This document shows positions 47,435-59,163 of a stretch of 64,000 nucleotides of DNA, in pieces (the stretch's first letter is position 1; every line of letters begins with the position of its first letter). The notes below the pieces were generated by a model. The model did not search any database and was not told the DNA's origin. It saw only the letters and a list, made by a program, of their open reading frames with translations. Source of the DNA: Eutypa lata (Eukaryota > Ascomycota > Sordariomycetes > Xylariales > Diatrypaceae). The stretch is taken from the NCBI GenBank assembly GCA_022661535.1, contig JAKULF010000008.1, forward strand, positions 2,852,001-2,916,000, given 5' to 3'. The position numbers and the translations under genes were made by a program.

Positions 47435-48214
47435 ATGCGCCTTCGGGAAAATATAGAATTTGCTGCATAGAGGACGATAATAAAACGATAGTTATTCTTT
47501 CTCGCAGTCCCCATTTTCGATTTGAGGTCATACAACTATTGGTTGATATATTAATCAAATACCAACATAGGTATTCTCGTGTTTTAATTCCCAATAGAAA
47601 CAGCGCAAGTAACGCCTCTATGTCACACAACGTTAAATCATATGCATAATGAAGGAATTTAAGGGTGGTGTATTAGACATTAAGCACGGGGTTTCTGCTG
47701 GTTTAATTTATTAAACACTAAAGGAAACAAGCCGATATTCAAATCTTTGTGTTCGTCAACTATTCATATTAAACTTTAAGATATCGCAACCGGACACTCT
47801 GGGATCATACCTAGACCATGTTCCTGAGTATGTGCACTTCATCCATGGTATTTCGAACTTTGTCTATCATGCCGAGCAACTCATCTTGAGATCAAACCTG
47901 TGCTTCAGACACAAACTCAGTACCCCTATCCATCTCAAATACGTTGCGTCAGCCCCCCGTATATACAGGTGGAGACGATTAGATGATGCCAGGCAATTTT
48001 TATCTTCCACTGCGTTTGCAGACATCATGATGAGTTTAATACTTTATCATATCAAAATAAGTGTATTCTCTATTACAGTATTTAATTATGTGTGAACCCT
48101 GATTAAAGTTGTCCTTTGAGTGTTCCCTTAAGATAGCTGTCTTAATAATAAAAAACAGACTATCCCCATCAATGTGTTGACTTCCTTCCGAATACTGAGA
48201 GCTAGGATGATTAA
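47435..48214. other. intergenic between convergent aldolase and carboxypeptidase genes
   Basis: About 780 bp of 3' flank for both genes. No exon is supported, and no obvious terminator structure stands out. Confidence 0.55.
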
Positions 48215-50010
48215 TTAGGTCGGCTTTATTTGTCCTTCCCCAACAATCTGCCTCAAGACTTGCAGGGTGAGATCCCCCTCTATATATCCCGTTAGTAACT
48301 TATTCAACTCACCTTTACTTGCACGCTCAGAGGCAACCTCATTCATTGTCTTTGAGCCTTCAGGAGGGAGAATGCCACTTACGATAGAACGACATGTCGT
48401 GACCGGCTTCGTAAACCCTCATGTAAGAGAAGTTATCGACGGTCTTGAAAGTGCCCCTCTCTGTGCCGTCGACGGTGTAAGGCTCCAAAGTAGCGCTCTG
48501 GAATTCTGCCTGGCCATCCCAAACAACCGCGTCAGCTTCGCGCGAGTTAGCCTCCCAACTGCATATCCAGTCCGCGTCGCCGGTCCACATCAGGACTCGG
48601 ACGCCGGCTTCTAGAACAGATGGGATGATCGCAGCCGACGGACGGACCCCTACGTATATTGTTAGCCGGATGAAGATAGCCGGAAAACCCCCTTTAGGAA
48701 GCGATAAAATGCCAAATAAACAATGCCTACTAAGGTTGGGACTGAACCATGGAGCAAGAATAAAGGGGGTTTAGGTTGGGTGAGAAGCAACGTACAGTCT
48801 CCAGCTTCGGTAAGGTTATTGTATACAGCATTACTCAGCGGCACGAAGTCGCCCCTCGCACCGATAGCATCCTTCACATCCTGCCTAGACAGGTAATCCG
48901 CGTACGTATCCGGTGCAATCGTAGCGTTCGGTCTGATGTCGTAGCTCTCGAAATCGAAGTTATTCTCAGCCTGGATGTTGCTCAGGAGTCTCTTGCACTG
49001 GCTGTCGGCCGAATAGCAATCATCGTCGTCATCCGTGCTATAGCAAATCTCAAGAGCTGGTAAACAGGTCTCTCTGTAGTAATCATAGAGCTCATCACGG
49101 AAGGAGTCGTCGATGAGCTGGCGGTACGGGTTCGAATAGCTGTACTCGATGAGGCCAATATACCACTCCGTCATGTTATAGAGGCCATCGTTCATGGCCA
49201 AGGTGACGAGGTTGACGTGCTCGCCCTCCACTGTGCCATCCTCGACTGCAACATTCTGTTCGAGGATGTGATTGGCAAATAGCGGGCCGTAACGTCCACC
49301 ATACGACTACTCTCTCATTAGAACTACCAAGTCGGCTAATAACCTTAGTTCTCAGGGAAAACGTACCTGGGCAAAGATAGCAAAATCGCGGCTCTCATAC
49401 TCGGGGAAATTGTCGTAGAATGCCTGAATTAGGTTCCACACGTAAATAGCAGCTGTATCGGTAGAATCGCAGCACGCTGATCCGTACGAGAATCCAACGC
49501 CGATGGGCTGGTCGATATAGATCATGTTTGCGTACTCATTAAAGCTATTCGGGTTCAATGACGGCGTATCGCTGCCATCGTAGAACTGGCAGGGCCCGTT
49601 GCTCCGGAACAGCGCGTTCAATGACGACCCTCCCGGACCACCGTTGAACCATGCGACGAGCGGGGCCGTAGCAGGCTCATTCCGTGCCTCGAAGAACCTA
49701 CACGTCGCAAGCATAAGCGAACTGTTCGGATACATCCCGGCGACCACCGGCTAAGTGGGTAGCTTGAAGATTCTTACCAGAAGAACATGTTCATGTTGTC
49801 GCCCACGGTCAGATATCCAGAGTATTGAGTCACGTTAGGCGTAGTCTCGCAAATGCCCGAGTCCTTCACGAACTCGAGTCTCGACCCTGTCGCTGCATGC
49901 TCAAAGACATTATACAAGACGCCGTTCTTCTCCGCAGAGTAGCGCTTGTTGACACTCGCGGCAAACAGCGGCGCAACGCAAAAGGCGAGCTGCAGCACAA
50001 GCGACTTCAT
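48215..50010 (-). CDS. secreted serine carboxypeptidase-like protein (peptidase S10)
   Basis: Five exons (50010-49778, 49697-49367, 49306-48796, 48649-48383, 48279-48215) give 468 residues. The start at 50010 yields a signal peptide (MKSLVLQLAFCVAPLFAAS), so it should enter the secretory pathway. S10 signatures are WFNGGPGGSS near 92-101, the nucleophile Ser189 in SYGGRYGP, Asp385 in WTGDADWIC and His442 in EAGHDM. The usual GESYGG is AQSYGG here: the glutamate before the nucleophile, which normally pairs with the substrate C-terminal carboxylate at acidic pH, is Gln188. A GHDM ending is also common in fungal members. Carboxypeptidase activity, or acyltransferase activity as in some S10 relatives, is possible. 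Introns 3 and 4 have CTAAC branch points, and the last exon is a 21-residue tail. Confidence 0.87.
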
Positions 50011-52968
50011 GGCGAGATAATGCATTTTGGAAGAACCAACTGCAGAGTTCGGATACAAGTCCAGGTGTGCACGGGAAGAAACATTGTTTTCAAGGAGACG
50101 ATGGATCCCTCGTATTCATTTTATAGGTCTAATTATCACAGCCGGATTTATAATATGCAGATCCCGGCGCGTGCAAGAATCACTTGCCCAATACCTACTT
50201 CCCTAGTTACTGCCAAGGTGACATCGACGCGACAAGGCATAAAGTCCAACTCCAATGGTTACCCACCTTCCTATTTCATTGCCGACATGCATCGTATCGG
50301 TCGCAAAGTGTAACCTATACCCACTAGGACTCACTAGCCGAAATTCTCTATTTACTACTGCCACTACCTACCTCGGATTGCTTCTCACCGCCCTACCAAA
50401 ATAAGGCACTCACAACCGCTTATATTATCATGTATATTATCATCCAGGTGTCTCATTTTGGTCTCATTTGCATTGTAGTAGACACATATTGGAGTTCAAC
50501 AATCATCGTTTACGAGTTGAATATAGAGATGGTGTTATACTAAAGCGAGGCTTCCTTAACCCTAAAAGAAAGAATGCCACCTTTTACTCTCACCTAAGGG
50601 ATTCGATCTATTCCATAGACATGACTCTCTATCACAGCAAATGCACCACCAAATAAAATTCATCAAACCCCCTTTTCTAGTCAACTCCCAAGATTAGCAC
50701 CTATTTTCACACCATGAGATCAATTCCCTTTTGATTTCCTTATATATAGTACCCAGCTGACTGTGTTGAAGTCGGAGTCGCCTGCAGTGATAATGGGGAG
50801 TGTGGGAGTGTAGGTCGTGTCATGGAAATAACGGCGTTCGAAGCTCGGGGAAAGTAAATAGTCCTATTGACTCACTGTTCGCAATACTAATCTTACTGCA
50901 ACAATGGCTTTATAGTCGCCATTTAATTCTTAAGCCTCTTCCCATAAGGGGCTCTGAAGACAACAAGCACCATCGACATACCAAAGCAGTCATCCATCGG
51001 CCCATGCCACGGCCGCTTAGAACTAAGAACAGTCTATCCTAATGCAATTTATATTTACAACTTTCAGGATTAGCGGTAAGTATGCCAGTAAGTCGAGAGA
51101 AAGACTGCTCAGAAGATGTCAGAATAGGGGTTTCAGGGGGTTATACTATGTTGCATGGTCAGTGCACCATACACCGAGTCTTGTACGGTTTTAGCCACCG
51201 TCCGTCTGTCACTAGATTACCTTTCCACAGCCTCTTTAATTAACATCGTCATTGATTACACGAACCCGCAACGTATTATTATGGTAAGAGTAGAAACTTG
51301 TTAGTTTTACGTGATTACGAACCCGTTAGCAGTGGTATTTGTTCTGATAGGATCTTTATTAGCACATATCAAGATAATCTATCAACTGTCATTCTGTTTC
51401 CTAATAAGTAGAATTAACCATTGTAAGAGAAGATGAGACGCTGCGTAAGTATGAGTGGTGCCCTTCACAGTACCTGGTATATATCACGCCTTAGCCGTGG
51501 GATTGTCGACTTTATTTTTGATATCCATTAGAGTGCGTTACTCACCAATTTCATGAAGGGAAACTGTGTAGCCTAAATAGTTCGCAGTCCCTACTTCGGT
51601 TAGAGATGTCTTGCTCTTTCTTTCAATCAATCCATCCTGTTTATTTTTCTTTATATCTCGACGGCATGAACAATATCAAGTTGATGGAGATGAGGAGACT
51701 TTGGATGTTACATTTGTTTTCTCAATAGAGACGTAATCAGGACCAGCCGCAAATGGGAGTGCTACTAGGATAGTCATAAATAAATAGCAAGAGACGCTAT
51801 CTATCCGGTGACTTGCAATAATGGAAATATACAACACGGCCGTTAATGCATACCCTCTTTAAAGTATTTATGATTGGGGAAATCCTTTATATATGTAACA
51901 GCCTGGGGCCTATCCCCTACCACCTTTTCCCCTACAGTAAGCGTCTAGTTACCTCTACGATGAGTCATTGTACTGGACAACCACACTATAAGTCTTGTCG
52001 ATTTCTAGCAATACTTAGCATTTTTTTTCTAGTATGAGGTCCAACATGCAAAAGTTCAATACGAAATCTAATGCTAAGCTAAACTCAGTTTGCGTGCAAG
52101 ATGGAACAGCGAGAAACCCGATGTTTCTCATCCAATGTGCTGCCCGTGCCGGAGAGACACTAGCTGGAAAATTAATAAGAAGTCTTCGCTATTGATTATT
52201 CACCCTAGTCTGGTAGGGTATTTGGCATTGATAATGATGTCAATGCGAACGGGATTACGGGCGGCAGAGAGGGATATCACCCATACTCCAACTTTGAAGT
52301 GTTTACCGAGACGTCCAATTTACCTAACGATGGATGGGTTCTCCGGAGTCCTCCCTCCCTCCTATCGGACCCGGCCGCCATCACATCGCAACGTAGTCTT
52401 CGCCTCCTAGCTAACCTGGCTACCACTCAGTATAAAAGAAGTAGAACATGTGGGCTTTCGAGAGGACATACCATGACAAAAAGGGTGACCCTGTAGATAG
52501 TTGGTGCATAAACTATATATACACGATGTGGTCGTTAAGGGGCCAGAACCGCCCCACAGGGTTATAATCGCGCAATCTCCGCCAACCTTATCGGCACGTT
52601 CTATCTCGACATTGTTACCTTCCATTTCGGGCCACAACCGACACGGGTAATTGGCTAGAAATCTTCGGGCCACCAGCCGGAATCAGCAACCACCGCCTCG
52701 GAGGCGTAACGATAGGAGGTGTACGCACGTAGGACACTCTATTTGGGATAGGATACCGCGCGGGGCACCCCGCGTAAGAAAAGAAGAACGGCTACAACGG
52801 ATAACAGGAACAGTATCTCATCAGAGAGGGATCTCGGGGTATAAGTAGGTCGTGTCGATCCTTTCCGTTCTTCCCCAGCACAGCAGACATCCCCCCTCGT
52901 ACGCCTTACCAACAAACACCGCCTGCCTCCTTCCCGCCTCGTCCAGGATCCCCGTCGCCAAATCAGTC
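50011..52968. other. 3-kb intergenic region, no gene recognised
   Basis: It contains the promoter of the carboxypeptidase on the left and that of the ribonuclease on the right. The frames seen are short and motif-free. The last 500 bp before the ribonuclease is GC-richer. Confidence 0.5.
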
Positions 52969-53485
52969 ATGCAGTTCTCTAGCCTACTACTGCCGCTCGC
53001 GGCCCTGCTAGTCTCCTCCGTGTCCGGCGCCCCGGCTGCCGTAGCCGTCATCGAGGAGCGCGCGGCGACCACCTGCGGCAGCACGTCCTACACGGCGAAC
53101 CAGGTGAACCAGGCGGCCCAGAAGGCCTGCACGTACTACAACTCCGGCAGCGCGCCCGGCGGCTACCCGCACACGTACAACAACTACGAGGGCTTCACGT
53201 TCACCGTTTCGGGGCCTTATCTCGAGTTCCCCATGCTCACTAGCGGCGTGTACACCGGTGGTGAGTTGCTCTCCCTGAAATACCCTCTCCCCCTTCTCCC
53301 ACCATTCGCTGTGAACATATGTTCCCACGGCTGTACGGGCTCATGACATAACTAACGGAGAAAACGCATAAGGATCCCCTGGTGCGGACCGGGTCATCAT
53401 CAACACTTCCTGCAAGCTTGGCGGCGCTATTACGCACACGGGTGCCAGTGGAAACAACTTTGTTGGCTGCTCTGGAACTAGCTAG
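52969..53485 (+). CDS. secreted guanyl-type ribonuclease (RNase T1/N1 family)
   Basis: Two exons (52969-53260, 53373-53485) give 134 residues: a signal peptide of about 20 (hydrophobic core [14 protein letters not shown]), a short pro-segment, and a mature microbial ribonuclease of about 100. Catalytic residues match the family: His68 in [11 protein letters not shown], Glu86 in YLEFPML, Arg104 in GADRV, and His119 in THTGASGNN. Four cysteines (36, 54, 111, 130) fit disulfide pairs. It cleaves single-stranded RNA 3' to G in the secreted space. The same fold is found in ribotoxins and in effector-like RNases of plant pathogens, but no large ribotoxin loops are evident, so a simple nuclease is the better reading. 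The intron has a CTAAC branch point. Translation could in principle start in frame further upstream (52852), but the signal peptide supports 52969. Confidence 0.92.
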
Positions 53486-54363
53486 TTAGGCAATAACACC
53501 TTTTGGAATACATGAATTAAGTCCAACGTAATGAACCGAGTCTTGTCATAGACTTTTTTGATGTGTAGTGACTAAAAGATTAAAAGATCCGTCCGCTCTG
53601 AAAGTTAGGATGAAACCTGTCTGTCGTCTCCCAAGGTATAATATTGACCTCTACTATCAATAGTCATGCTGACAGCATCCCCGTTTCTACACAAAATATG
53701 GGATATATACCTTATCACATACGAGGTATCCACAAGTAGTCAAAAGGAAAATCACGAATGTAGAGTGAAGTTGTATAAACAGACAATTGTTTCCGATCAA
53801 ACGTAGAAATAGATTTCCTCGGGTTCCTCCCAGATATCTCCAATTCTAAATGCTATCCATCCCAAGTCATTAGTTATTTACCTTCTAGTATCTTCCGGAA
53901 GGATATACATAATGTTGTCTTTCTGGCCCACTCTGTCGCCCTCTTTCCAGCACCACCAAGTCTTGTTTCCTGCACCAATCCACATGTATTTATTCTTCGC
54001 TTACCCCGTCTCTGCTTGGACTCAATCTCTCCCATACGCACATTGACATCGATCCAGGAAGGCTCAGGGTGAGGTGAGATAGGTACTGGAAATCTACGGG
54101 TTGGTCTGCAAGTAGAAGAAGTAGTTACAGGGTAATTGTTAACGGCAATACTAACCATATTAACTGGTAGGGAGGCACCTTGACGTTCTACTCCCCTTAC
54201 TGCATCCAAGACTATAGGTGGCGCGACCTCGGACGAGGTTTGTTAAATAGGTTATTGTATATTATAGGTCAGATATTCCTAGCCCAGCATGCCAAATATG
54301 CCCCATAGGGGGTTCAGGGATATCCACTTCGCAACAATCCCCTGGCGTCAAATATTCCTACGC

Positions 54364-54411
54364 CTACTCCTACGACTCCTCCTGCGACTACTGCTACGAC
54401 TACTACTACGA
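54364..54411 (+). repeat. 12-bp tandem repeat (CTACTNCTACGA)4
   Basis: Four 12-base units, CTACTCCTACGA, CTCCTCCTGCGA, CTACTGCTACGA and CTACTACTACGA, lie end to end. Read in frame on the plus strand, they would encode Leu-Leu-Leu-Arg repeated, in a 60-codon frame (54289-54471) that has no other gene signal. Confidence 0.85.
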
Positions 54412-55789
54412 ATCGTACGACAACAATACTATAAATATGCTGTAAACACTACTACGTCCAAGCCTAGTTAGTATAGGCAACGATGGCGCGGAATATATAT
54501 CTGTAGAAGAGAGGAACTAGTGGCGGAATTCGATATGGCGTATATACGTGTGTACGCCCGCTGGGAGTCTTCATGAACATGCTAGAGATTCAAAGGCCCC
54601 AACAGAATCTTCTTTGTTTTCCCTTTTTTCCCCTTTCCAGGTTTGTGGCGCTTGCTAGGCCGCAGCAGGGCGACAATTATGAGAAACCCCCCTCCCTAGC
54701 AGCAAAGCCGGTCCGTCCGCTGAAGATAAGCAGACAACATGTTTCTCCTGCAACCTAAGTTGGCGTCCTCGACCAGGACCCCCACCCCCACCTACTAACC
54801 ATACTATGCTATACTCTACGGTCACGGACCGCGGTGGTGATGCGACGAGCAGGCTTCGAAGGTATAATAGGAGGATACGGTTTGTGTAAAGAGGTTCGCT
54901 GGAATCGACGAGAAGAGCATACCTAGTCAGTCAGTCAGTCGTAGCCAGCGATCCCTAGCTAACTAGATGTAATGTGGTGCTGAGTATTTAGGGGATAGCA
55001 ATGCTCTCTCTCTCTCGCTAAGCTGAGGTGGGGAATAATTACAGCATGGTACTTCATAGAACTTCGACAGTGGCGAGTGCTGCAAGGCGAAGCCTCTGAG
55101 ATTCAGTAAAAGAGCTTTAGCTTGAATATATAAGTACCTAACTTAGTTTTGGAACTCCCGCGAAACCAGTAGTAGAATAGACCTATTACCGCTATTTAAC
55201 ACCGTGATCTTACATAGCGATGCTGATCTAGTCAAGTCTACATATTACTAGAGCGAGTCTTCTTACTACACCGTATCTAGATATTGATCCAGACTTCGAG
55301 ACTTTAAAAGGGGTAACCGTGCTTTCTGACTTTGCACGGAGCTTTTGCTAGATGAGACTTAATAGGTCTAGTCGGCGAGCGGCCTACATAGATAGGTAGC
55401 TTAAACCTACTACGACTCTCCCTACCTACATGTACTTACCACCTACTTCACCAACATAGCACCAAGCTTACATATATATCACATTTTAACGGAGGCACAT
55501 CGTAATACGTAGGTAGGTAGTTTAGAAGGCATTATACATTTCTCCCTCCCCAGCCAGGCTATGGGAACAAAAAGAGTGCTAAACCGGAAGAAGGTTCAGA
55601 ACAGCGCAGAGGTGACAATTACCTAGCTACATACATATCTTTCTCTCAAGCCGACGGAGACCACACAGATCAAGTAGACCTCTCTCCTCTACTTTTCTCC
55701 CTCCACATCCTATACACAAGTATACAAAGGAGACAAGATGGGCTTATCCTTTAATGTGCGAGTTTCTCCTTTTCTTGCTGTCCAGTTGC

Positions 55790-55801
55790 TGGGGGGGGGG
55801 G
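55790..55801. repeat. G homopolymer
   Basis: A run of about 12 consecutive G bases. It is prone to slippage and to sequencing error. Confidence 0.8.
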
Positions 55802-56247
55802 CGAAAAGCATAAACCTAGCAAAGCCTCAACTATAGGGACTAGTTGTTCTCGACATCCTAAGGCACCTCGACATTCATTTTCACCCCTGGAATCATCCAC
55901 TCTCCCCTCCTTCACCTCTTCTCTCTTCCGCTTGCACATCAATGTAGGAAAAAGAAGAAAAATTACTACCCAAAGGAAGGGGTATGGAACATGTTATAGA
56001 AGATATCCGCAAGGACAACAAAAGACCCAGAAAAGAAAACGAACCCCCCGGGGAACAGAACGCCGTGGTATCGAGGAGGATGCCGAAACCCTCGAAAACC
56101 GATTATGGTATAAGGAGAGAAATATGCAGACAGGCACGAAAGCGGCCATTTCTAGTCATCAGGGCGCACTTTCTATGATTTTTTAAACACGCTTGCCACC
56201 GACGCCAACCATCATTCATGAGGCCATGGCTAGGGTATGTAGCACTC

Positions 56248-59163
56248 TTAGCGGGTACCGCCTAGAGCGCTAATCCGAGCACCAGAGGATCGGTGCATCA
56301 GACTCTGGTGCGAGTGCTTTCCCATGAGACCCGGCTCCTGGTGAGGGGCTTCGGTTTCGCTCCTATTGGCATACTCATCCTCGTCATCCTCGACAATTTT
56401 TGTAGGGATGTCGTTGTGGACGCTGTGTAAGTTGTATTGCTGGCTAGAGCGCTCAGGGGTAGTGACTGTCGATGCGATAGACATCGAGGTAGAACTCCGA
56501 TTCGGAATCAGATCCGGAGTGGGAGGAATGCTGGAAGCCCGACCTGATGGATGCAGGAGGCTGTCCTCACCAGCTTCAGAGGTGGTAGCTGATTGACCGT
56601 CGTCGCTTTGAGCAATAGAGAGATTACTCTGTCGGCGGGATGATGACCGGGGCCCGATCTCAGCATCCTGAGCAAGAGCAAGCCCTTCAACAGCGGCTTG
56701 ACACTGCTCTGCGATATTCCTAATAATATGAGAGATGGCGTCGGTCTTATCCTTCAAGTGACGATCGGCTACATCGAAGAAGCTAGCAGTAGAGAGACGC
56801 TGCGCAGCTTTGCTTGCTTTGTTAAGGTTCTCCAGGTGGGCTATAGCAAAACTGGACTTAGAACTGATTTCCTCGACTCCACTATTACGAAGTTGCTTAC
56901 CGTTGGATTGTTCCTCCTCGCCGTCATAGCCAGCCTCGATCTCGCTCACTAGCTCATCGGGCTTTGTAAGAGACTGGACGAGGTGCTCCATATGGTGTGA
57001 CTGTCCGCCAATCAAGCTGCGGAGATGGAGAACTACACGGCGAGCCTCATCCCGTTGACGAGAAATAGTCAAGTTGGTGTGCTGGAGTGCAGAGAGTTCC
57101 TTCTTGTTCCGCTTGCGCTCACGTTCAAGCTCTTCAGCAATCTCCTGCTGAAGCACAAGTGCCTCGAGAGCATCATCACGCTGCTTCTCGGTGCCCGTAA
57201 GACGAACAGAGAGACGAGCGTTATCGTCCTTCTGTTGGTCGATGAGACCTCCAAGGCGACGGTTCTCCCGCTTGTGGCCCTCAATCTTAACCTTAAGGTC
57301 TTGGGTTTCCTTGGTGAGCTGCTCGGCAAACGCTTGAAATTTGAGGAACTGCAGTTGATATTAGCAAAACAATGTTTCCAGTTGTGGTCAAGAAGTTTTA
57401 CCTGTTGTTTCCAGCCCTCAAGCTCTTCCACCAGGTAGTTGTTTCGTTTGGTGACCTTGGCCAATTCCGTGTCCATGCGGCCCTTGAGGTTGATGAAATC
57501 CTGCCACGCTTCCATTGCATCACGCGAGTACTGGTTGCGCTCCCGAACAATCTCGTTCAAATGTCTCATAGACACCTTCGTCATCAGTGGCTTCTTCACT
57601 GCACCACCGAACACAGCCTTCAATCCAGTATTGCGGCCCTAAAATGACAATTAGTTTCCACTAATATCGGAGTTAGAAATTGTAGGTTATCACTTACCAT
57701 CTTCTCGCAAACATGGTCCATCACAGCCATCACAGCATCCTGGTTCCACCACTCGGGATCCTGGATAGATTCCACCTCGCCACGCATCACAATAATTTGA
57801 CCAGCTGGGACGAGCTTGCCACCACCGTAGGCGGAGCGGAAGTGCTGGGGAACACCAGAGGGCGTCACGTCTCCATTTAGAGACTGGGTGAGTCTGGACA
57901 CGAACTTGTTACGCTGGCTTTGGGTCAACGCAGTCGGCGGGCTCGAGGTAAGCACAAAGTTGCGGTCAAGATCCACCACCAACGCATCGTTGGGCGCAGT
58001 AAAGAGCGATCTACATTCGGCAGTGATACCAAGAATGTAAGGACCGGGCTCTTCCGCAAGCTCCTTTGCATGACGTGCATGGACAACGGGGATATAAAGA
58101 CCACTCCACTCATAAACGCGAACGCAGTATCGAACAGTCTCGGCAGCCATGGTAAGCATGGCGGGGTAGTGACTGACAAAGATAATACGTCGAGTAGGCG
58201 AGATAGCAGCTTCAATGACGCCAACGATGTTGGGAATCGATAGACAAGCCCAGAGAGGCCACATGGCGAAATTCTGGAAACCGGTCGGGGACGAAGGGAA
58301 CTGGTAGCATAGGGCGTAGTCTTTCATATCGATTCGTACCAGGTCGTTAAGTCTCGGGGCGGGAAAGCTGAGGATTCGGGAGACTTCCTCGGCATGGAAC
58401 AAGTTGGTCGCCTTATTCCAGTGGATCCACATACCGCGCAGGTAGTCGCCAAGAAGGTTGTAGAGCGGGTATCTCGAAAGGAACGACAAGCAGTAAGGGA
58501 TCCAGTACGTCTCATCGGGGTTGTCGTAATAATCGGATTCGGTCTTCTTCCTCAAATCTCGAATCGTTTCGGCTCGCTTCTCGTCCGCTCGTGACCAAAC
58601 ACGAAGGCAAATACCATAAAGGGTGTGAGACGAATCCTGCTGCAATACGAAAGCATGGTGAACGCAATGTGGTTGACTTCGGCCGGTGCAGATTTCAACG
58701 TCGTGGGGGAAACAAGCCTATATCAATATGTAAGTGGTACGAAACACACGACTTGTATTTACTTGGTACATACCCTCATAGCAGCGTGCAACGCCCTGGC
58801 GATGTCATTGTCCTGTTCAAGCCGGGGGCTGCTTCCGAGAATTTCTGGCAGCCAGAATTGGCCAACGGCACCCTTCATATGGCCAATCTTCCCCTGCGAA
58901 GGCGAAGGAGCCTTAACCCATTGTGACGGCTCCCGTCCGACACCGCAGACCATGTAGGCATGAGTGAGAGTCTTAGGGGCTCGCTGCTGGGGCTTCGAAC
59001 TAAGCGTAGAGGGGATCGGCTGGGTGATTCGGGAGTGAAGAGACGACGTCCTGCTAGGAATAATCAAATTGTTGTCGTTTTGGTCGCGAGTACCGGGGCG
59101 AGCATCGCGATCGCTGGTGCGCGGCCGCGTAAATGACGGATGGGTGCTCAGAGAAGGTGCCAT
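56248..59163 (-). CDS. DENN-domain protein, putative Rab GEF
   Basis: Four exons (59163-58774, 58717-57698, 57638-57402, 57348-56248) give 915 residues. Residues 60-200 hold the upstream DENN part with THAYMVCGVGREPSQWVKAP. The central DENN core follows at about 285-430, with IPNIVGVIEAAISPTRRIIFVSHY and GLYIPVVHARHAKELAEEPGPYILGI. The region after about 480 contains a long coiled coil (about 540-690). The C-terminus is Ser-rich and disordered. DENN proteins act as guanine-nucleotide exchange factors for Rab GTPases in vesicle traffic; the partner Rab is not known. The N-terminus is low-complexity and basic. All three introns are short (about 53-59 bp) with standard splice sites. The neighbouring promoter at 59164-59700 is AT-rich and contains no other gene. 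Confidence 0.85.

Larger units (their letters stand above)
53486..56247. other. 2.8-kb intergenic region with simple repeats
   Basis: No gene is supported. It contains the 12-bp repeat at 54364-54411, a CT-rich stretch near 55002-55018, a run of about 12 G at 55790-55801, and purine-rich DNA at about 55945-56115 next to the DENN gene's 3' end. A minus-strand frame at 53874-54209 was considered and rejected. Confidence 0.5.

Noticed and set aside
53874..54209. 111-codon minus-strand frame with basic, Pro-rich composition
   Set aside because: No family match, no splice support and isolated from other exons.
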